From assembly GCF_963675305.1 (NCBI RefSeq), contig NZ_OY776147.1, positions 992,001-1,056,000 on the forward strand: a stretch of DNA of 64,000 nucleotides, written 5' to 3'. Both the position numbers and the translations under genes were made by a program. The notes under the pieces are model-generated. The model did no database searches, had not been told where the DNA came from, and was given only the letters and a program-made list of their open reading frames with translations. Source of the stretch: an uncultured Hyphomonas sp. Lineage in GTDB: Bacteria; Pseudomonadota; Alphaproteobacteria; Caulobacterales; Hyphomonadaceae. The first letter of the stretch is position 1; every line of letters begins with the position of its first letter. Positions 59,995 through 64,000 of this stretch are shown piece by piece.

Positions 59995-61638
59995 ATGGAA
60001 CGCTATGATTATGTAATCGTTGGTGCAGGAAGCGCCGGATGTACCCTTGCCAACCGGCTGTCGGCCGATCCTGCGGTAAAGGTATGTCTTATTGAGGCGG
60101 GCAAGAAAGACAAATCGCTGATGGTGCGCATGCCGGCTGGGGTCGGGAGCCTGATCAAAGAGGAAAACGATTTCAACTGGGGGTTTTGGACCGAGCCGCA
60201 GAAGCACATGAACGGCCGCAAGCTCTACTGGCCCCGCGGCCGGGGGTGGGGCGGATCGTCCTCCATCAATGGCATGATCTATATCCGCGGCCATGCCGGC
60301 GATTATGACCAGTGGGGCCAGATGGGCCTCAAGGGCTGGGACTATGCGAGCGTCCTGCCTTACTTCAAGAAATCCGAAACCCTGGACAAGGGTGAGGACG
60401 CCTATCACGGCGGCAGCGGCCCGCTGCGCGTGTCGTCCGCGCCGATGTCCAGCCCGCTCTATCGCGCCTTTATCCAGGCCGGGGAGCAGGCCGGCTATGC
60501 CACGACGGACGATTTCAACGGTGCCCGTCAGGAAGGCTTCGGCCCTTACCAGCGCACCATTCACAAGGGGGAGCGCTGGAGCGCCTCTTACGCCTATCTG
60601 CGTCCGATCGTGGATGTGCGGGACAATCTGACCGTCATCTCCACCGGCCGGGTCACCAAGGTCCTGTTCGACGGCACGCGCGCAACCGGCGTGGAAGTCG
60701 TGGAAGGCAAGGGCGGCCTGCCGCAATCGATCTTCGCCGACGGGGAAGTGATTATCTGCGCCGGGGCGGTCCAGTCGCCGCAGATCCTGATGCTGTCGGG
60801 TATCGGCAATCCGGAACATCTTGGCCGGTTCGGCATCAAGACCGTGGTCGAGTCCAAAGGGGTCGGCCAGAATTTGCAGGACCATCTGGACGTCACCGTC
60901 ATTCACGAGATGACGCAGCCGATCTCTGCCTATTCCATGCAGAAGGGGATCAAGAAACTCGGCGTCGGCCTGCGCTACCTGTATAACCAGACCGGGCCGG
61001 GGGCCGACAATTTCCTTCAGGCGGGCGCCTTCCTGAAATCCCGTCCGGGCCTCGAAATGCCGGACCTTCAGCTGCACCTCGTCAACGCCATCATGATGGA
61101 TCATGGCAAGCACGACCCGCAGAAGGATGGCTACACCGTCCACGCCTGCCAGCTGCGTCCGGAAAGCCGGGGCACGGTCTGCCTCGCTTCGGATGATCCG
61201 TTCGCCAATCCGGCCATCGACCCGAACCATCTGGCCACGGAAGAAGACCGCCGCGCGATGCGTGAGGCGGTGAAGATGGTGCGCGAGGTTTGCCAGCAGG
61301 ACGCCCTGAAACCCTTCACCGGATCGGAAATCATGCCGGGGCCGGGCGCCACGTCCGACGAGGACATCGACTCCTTCATCCGCCGCACGGGCGAGACGAT
61401 CTATCACCCGGTCGGCACGGTCGCGATGGGCGTCAGCGACTCCCAGCCGCTGGATGGAGAGCTGCGCGTGAAAGGCGTCGAAGGCCTGCGCGTGATCGAT
61501 GCGTCTGTCATGCCGACGCTGATCGGAGGCAACACCAATGCGCCGACCATCATGATCGCCGAGAAGGCTGCCGACCTGATCCTGAAGAAGCCGCTGCTCG
61601 CGCCGGCGGAACTGCCGGAACTGGCGGGGGTTTCGTAA
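59995..61638 (+). CDS. GMC family FAD oxidoreductase (choline/alcohol dehydrogenase-like)
   Basis: 547 residues. ADP-binding 'YDYVIVGAGSAGCTLANRLS' at the N-terminus, GMC signature 1 'GRGWGGSSSINGMIYIRG', signature 2 'GAVQSPQILMLSGIGNP', and catalytic His region 'IYHPVGTVAMG' followed by 'TNAPTIMIAEKAADLI'. The family oxidises alcohols, choline or long-chain alkanols (AlkJ-like). No betaine operon is adjacent. Monocistronic. Confidence 0.93.
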   Translation: MERYDYVIVGAGSAGCTLANRLSADPAVKVCLIEAGKKDKSLMVRMPAGVGSLIKEENDFNWGFWTEPQKHMNGRKLYWPRGRGWGGSSSINGMIYIRGHAGDYDQWGQMGLKGWDYASVLPYFKKSETLDKGEDAYHGGSGPLRVSSAPMSSPLYRAFIQAGEQAGYATTDDFNGARQEGFGPYQRTIHKGERWSASYAYLRPIVDVRDNLTVISTGRVTKVLFDGTRATGVEVVEGKGGLPQSIFADGEVIICAGAVQSPQILMLSGIGNPEHLGRFGIKTVVESKGVGQNLQDHLDVTVIHEMTQPISAYSMQKGIKKLGVGLRYLYNQTGPGADNFLQAGAFLKSRPGLEMPDLQLHLVNAIMMDHGKHDPQKDGYTVHACQLRPESRGTVCLASDDPFANPAIDPNHLATEEDRRAMREAVKMVREVCQQDALKPFTGSEIMPGPGATSDEDIDSFIRRTGETIYHPVGTVAMGVSDSQPLDGELRVKGVEGLRVIDASVMPTLIGGNTNAPTIMIAEKAADLILKKPLLAPAELPELAGVS

Positions 61639-61656
61639 CGGGGGAGAGAAAGAACA

Positions 61657-61679
61657 GCCTCAGCCTTCGGGCTGCAGGC
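61657..61679 (-). terminator. putative terminator between convergent GMC and MscS genes
   Basis: A stem of 5 bp closed by a TTCG tetraloop (61661-61674), extended by 4 more pairs after a bulge. On the minus strand a weak TTCTTTC tract follows. Efficiency uncertain. Confidence 0.4.
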
Positions 61680-61730
61680 CCGTGTTCTCAGCGATCGCGG
61701 CAGCCGGCACCAGGACGGCCAGAGCCTTGA

Positions 61731-62615
61731 TCACTCTGTCTTGTCCTGCTGTTCCTGGTCGGCCGATTTCGGCACTTCCTTGATCAGGACGTTCTGGTAA
61801 GCGTAGGGGATCTCGATCCCGGCTGCGTCGAAACGCTTCTTCACGGCTTCGAACACGGTGTTCTTGACGCCGGCCGCAACACCGGAATCGGCACACCATA
61901 CGCGAAGACTGAAATCGACGCTTGAGGCGCCCAGATTGGTGACCGGGCAGCTGACGACCTCTTCGATTTCGGGAAGTCCAGCGGCAATTTCCAGGATCAG
62001 CGCGCGTGCCGTGTCGATATCGGAGTCATATCCGATCGAGATCGGAATCATCGCCATGGTCCGCTGTTCCTTGGCGGACAGGTTGATCATGGTCGAGCTT
62101 GAGATCGAGGAGTTCGAGATGATGACCCGGCGATTGTCATAGGTTTTCAGCATGGTGTAGCCCAGCGACACGTCCTCCACGATCCCGGTTTCGACGCCGC
62201 CCGGCGCGTTGATCTGCAATTTATCGCCAAGCCGGAACGGGCGATAGAAAATCAGGCTGAAGCCCGCCACGAAATTCGACAGGGTCGATTGCGCGGCCAG
62301 GCCGAAAACAACGGACGCAACTGAAACGCTTGCCAGCAAGGCAGTGGCGAGCTTGTCGAGCGCCGGGATCATGTGCGCGTAGAGCATCAGGACCATGATC
62401 CAGACAAAAGCGCTCGCGACTTTCGAGAGGAACGCGATCGACATACGGTCGAGGCGATTGTCGCGGTCTCGCTCGACGACCAGCAGGATCATCCGTTTGA
62501 GCAGACGCGACAGCAGAAGTCCGGCGACCAGGAAGACCGCGAGAATGATCAGCGCACCAGACCATCGGTCGGGATGAAGATGCATCTCCCAGCTTTCCAA
62601 GGTTTTCCATGTCAT
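61731..62615 (-). CDS. MscS-family mechanosensitive channel
   Basis: 294 residues. Three N-terminal spans, then the pore helix 'ASVVFGLAAQSTLSNFVAGFSLIFYRPFRLGD' (A/G-rich TM3 with Q-S-T-L-S-N), and a beta domain 'GIVEDVSLGYTMLKTYDNRRVIISNSSI'. This is the short MscS type that gates on membrane tension under hypo-osmotic shock. Convergent with the GMC gene. Confidence 0.93.
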   Translation of the reverse strand: MTWKTLESWEMHLHPDRWSGALIILAVFLVAGLLLSRLLKRMILLVVERDRDNRLDRMSIAFLSKVASAFVWIMVLMLYAHMIPALDKLATALLASVSVASVVFGLAAQSTLSNFVAGFSLIFYRPFRLGDKLQINAPGGVETGIVEDVSLGYTMLKTYDNRRVIISNSSISSSTMINLSAKEQRTMAMIPISIGYDSDIDTARALILEIAAGLPEIEEVVSCPVTNLGASSVDFSLRVWCADSGVAAGVKNTVFEAVKKRFDAAGIEIPYAYQNVLIKEVPKSADQEQQDKTE

Positions 62616-62807
62616 CGGTGCTTTGCCCCATTGATTTGGTCCGCCGGTTTTTTACGGGTCCGGCGATTTCCTCATAGAGGCGTTCAAGCCGCTGGCAAGA
62701 TGGTGGTCAAACCTCATGTATTGTCAAAGGCGCCGAGCCTGAGGCGGCCGTTCCTGATGCTTCAATCCTCGATCGTGACGGAATGGCCCCTCCGATGCCG
62801 GATGCTG

Positions 62808-62827
62808 TTTTATGAAATTTCATAAAA
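62808..62827. promoter_or_regulatory. perfect 20-bp AT-rich palindrome
   Basis: TTTTATGAAA followed directly by TTTCATAAAA. It lies 128 bases before the phospholipase ATG and 193 bases before the MscS start. An operator for a dimeric regulator is plausible. Confidence 0.5.
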
Positions 62828-62848
62828 GCTTCGAACAAAATTGAGGAA

Positions 62849-62866
62849 TATTCATTCTGCTGTCAC
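62849..62866 (+). promoter_or_regulatory. possible Pho box upstream of the phospholipase gene
   Basis: TATTCAT-TCTG-CTGTCAC: the second half fits the PhoB half-site CTGTCAT in 6 of 7 positions, the first in 4 of 7, with the correct 11-bp period. Phospholipase C genes are often PhoB-controlled. Confidence 0.4.
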
Positions 62867-62954
62867 GCAGCCGGGTTAGATCCGCTCACAGGCATTCAAT
62901 GGCTGGCCGCACAGAGTTCTGGCGGCCGGCACGCAATCACCTGGGAGCAAGACC

Positions 62955-64000
62955 ATGACGACCGACCGCCGCGAGTTCCTGCGCATCATGGGGGTCAGCG
63001 CCGCCGCAGGCGCGGCTGCCAACACCTTTCCCAGTGCGATTGCCGAGGCGCTCGCGACACCCGCTGCCAGCGAGACCGGGACGATCCGGGACGTGAAGCA
63101 CGTCGTCATCCTGATGCAGGAGAACCGATCCTTCGATCATTATTTCGGAACGCTTCGCGGCGTGCGCGGGTTTGGCGACCGGCATACAATTCCCATGGAA
63201 AGCGGCAAGCCGGTCTGGTTCCAGTCGGACGGGCAGAAAGACGTGCCGCCCTTCCACCTCGATACAAAAACAACCGACGCCATCGCTCATCCGGGTACGC
63301 CGCATTCCTTTGCGGATTCCCAGGCAGCCTGGAACCAGGGCAAGTTCGGATACTGGCCGAAATACAAGAACCCATACTCGATGGGCTACTTCAAGCGGGA
63401 CGACCTGCCGTTCCAGTTCGCACTGGCCGAGGCGTTCACCATCTGCGACGCCTATCATTGTTCCATCACCACCGGCACCGACCCCAACCGGATCGTGTTC
63501 TGGTCGGGCTCCAATCATGATCCGGAGCTGCGGGCACGCGGCATCAACGGCACTGAGGCGGACAGCGAGCCGAACAATCTGCGCTGCTGGATCAAGGGCG
63601 CCCTGCCGGAACCGGGCTACACCTATCAGGGCTCGGCCCTGCCATGGAAGACGATTCCTGACGTGCTGGAAGAGGGCGGGGTGTCCTGGCGGATTTATCA
63701 GGACACGAATGACAACTGGACCGGCGCCATGCATGGCGGGCTGGCGTTCAAAAGCTTCCGTGAAGCAAAGCCCGGCTCGCCGCTCTATGAAAAAGGCATG
63801 ACGGACTACTCGCTGGAACGCTTTGCCGCCGATGTGCAGGCGGGCACGTTGCCGGAAGTCTCCTGGATCCTGCCGCCGAAGGACTGGTCGGAGCATCCGA
63901 GCGCATCGACGCCGCTGCAGGGCGCCGAGTTCACAGCGCGCATCCTGAAGGCGCTGACGGCCAATCCGGAGGTGTGGAGCCGGACCGTATTCTTCCAGAC
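62955..64000 (+). CDS. phosphocholine-specific phospholipase C (3' truncated by window)
   Basis: Open from ATG 62955 to the window end without stop, 348 codons visible. It begins with a Tat signal (MTTDRREFLRIMGVSAAAG) and proceeds 'DVKHVVILMQENRSFDHYFG', 'YHCSITTGTDPNRIVFWSG', and 'PEVSWILPPKDWSEHPSAS'. The phosphoesterase domain of PlcN/PlcH-type enzymes begins with ENRSFDHYFG, carrying the metal site. It hydrolyses phosphatidylcholine in the periplasm or outside. GGGAGC lies 8 bases before the ATG. The remaining half of the protein lies outside the window. Confidence 0.92.
   Translation, partial: MTTDRREFLRIMGVSAAAGAAANTFPSAIAEALATPAASETGTIRDVKHVVILMQENRSFDHYFGTLRGVRGFGDRHTIPMESGKPVWFQSDGQKDVPPFHLDTKTTDAIAHPGTPHSFADSQAAWNQGKFGYWPKYKNPYSMGYFKRDDLPFQFALAEAFTICDAYHCSITTGTDPNRIVFWSGSNHDPELRARGINGTEADSEPNNLRCWIKGALPEPGYTYQGSALPWKTIPDVLEEGGVSWRIYQDTNDNWTGAMHGGLAFKSFREAKPGSPLYEKGMTDYSLERFAADVQAGTLPEVSWILPPKDWSEHPSASTPLQGAEFTARILKALTANPEVWSRTVFFQ

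Larger units (their letters stand above)
62616..62954. other. 339-base intergenic region with palindrome and possible Pho box
   Basis: No gene recognised. It holds the putative promoter of the phospholipase gene, a perfect 20-bp palindrome (62808-62827), and a Pho-box-like sequence (62849-62866). Confidence 0.6.

Noticed and set aside
1..64000. CRISPR arrays, insertion sequences, integrases, rRNA, or phage genes
   Set aside because: No spacer-repeat arrays, transposase motifs, att-like duplications or rRNA sequences were recognised on either strand.

Overview
The window comes from a GC-rich alphaproteobacterial chromosome. I infer a stalked or budding relative of Caulobacter, most likely Hyphomonadaceae. 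The reasons are a CcrM-type GANTC methylase, split atpI-atpB-atpE-b'-b F0 genes, the murA/DUF2948/hisD/UPF0262/infA/maf neighbourhood, and the smc/DsbA/DUF721/mutY block. I see no rRNA, CRISPR array, insertion sequence, integrase or phage gene. The only RNA gene recognised is tRNA-Thr(GGT).

Layout. 1-5 kb: the end of a TonB-dependent receptor with a strong terminator, a Dcp-like M3 peptidase lipoprotein, a dicarboxylate/amino-acid symporter and tRNA-Thr. 5-12.7 kb: a 49-residue ORF coupled to a cytochrome P450, then the murA-hisD-infA-maf housekeeping run, interrupted by two lineage-specific insertions. 12.8-20.4 kb: a Tat-type amidohydrolase, an orphan helical protein, a GNAT enzyme, an ECF sigma factor between two small membrane proteins, a pilus-chaperone-like protein, a tyrosine phosphatase and small envelope proteins. 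20.4-27.5 kb: pmbA, a nucleotidase fused to DUF4170, an MsbA-like ABC exporter and the F0 ATP synthase operon. 27.6-36.3 kb: smc, two DsbA-like proteins, a DUF721 protein, mutY, a LysE exporter and ccrM. 36.3-47 kb: a TRIC-type channel, an AcoR-like regulator with an aldehyde dehydrogenase and DUF779, a radical SAM protein, a BLUF photoreceptor, two arsenosugar-type glycosyltransferases, uracil-DNA glycosylase and ETF:ubiquinone oxidoreductase. 47-53 kb: a TPR lipoprotein, penicillin-binding protein 1A, and prfB with its programmed +1 frameshift. 53-64 kb: a paralogue of the orphan helical protein, an outer-membrane barrel, a SLATT-like membrane protein beside a TIR/TM/SUMF1 protein, phoH, a gamma carbonic anhydrase-like protein, a double PilZ protein, a GMC oxidoreductase, an MscS channel and a truncated Tat phospholipase C.

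Most interesting. (1) A two-gene cassette at 54.8-57.4 kb: an N-terminal TIR domain, a Pro-rich linker, one membrane span and a predicted periplasmic SUMF1/C-type-lectin-like domain lacking the formylglycine cysteines, followed by a four-span SLATT/DUF4231-like protein. It looks like an immune or stress sensor/effector pair with Toll-receptor-like topology. (2) Two 48-bp arrays of four 12-bp units resembling DnaA boxes, one inside hisD and one beside ccrM. The ccrM array overlaps a cluster of five GANTC sites, and a CtrA-like palindrome carries GANTC in its spacer. (3) A shortened AcoR-type regulator without AAA+ domain, followed by a perfect palindrome ahead of its aldehyde dehydrogenase target. 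(4) A pair of paralogues of unknown function, a nucleotidase-DUF4170 fusion, and an intrinsic terminator just upstream of phoH.
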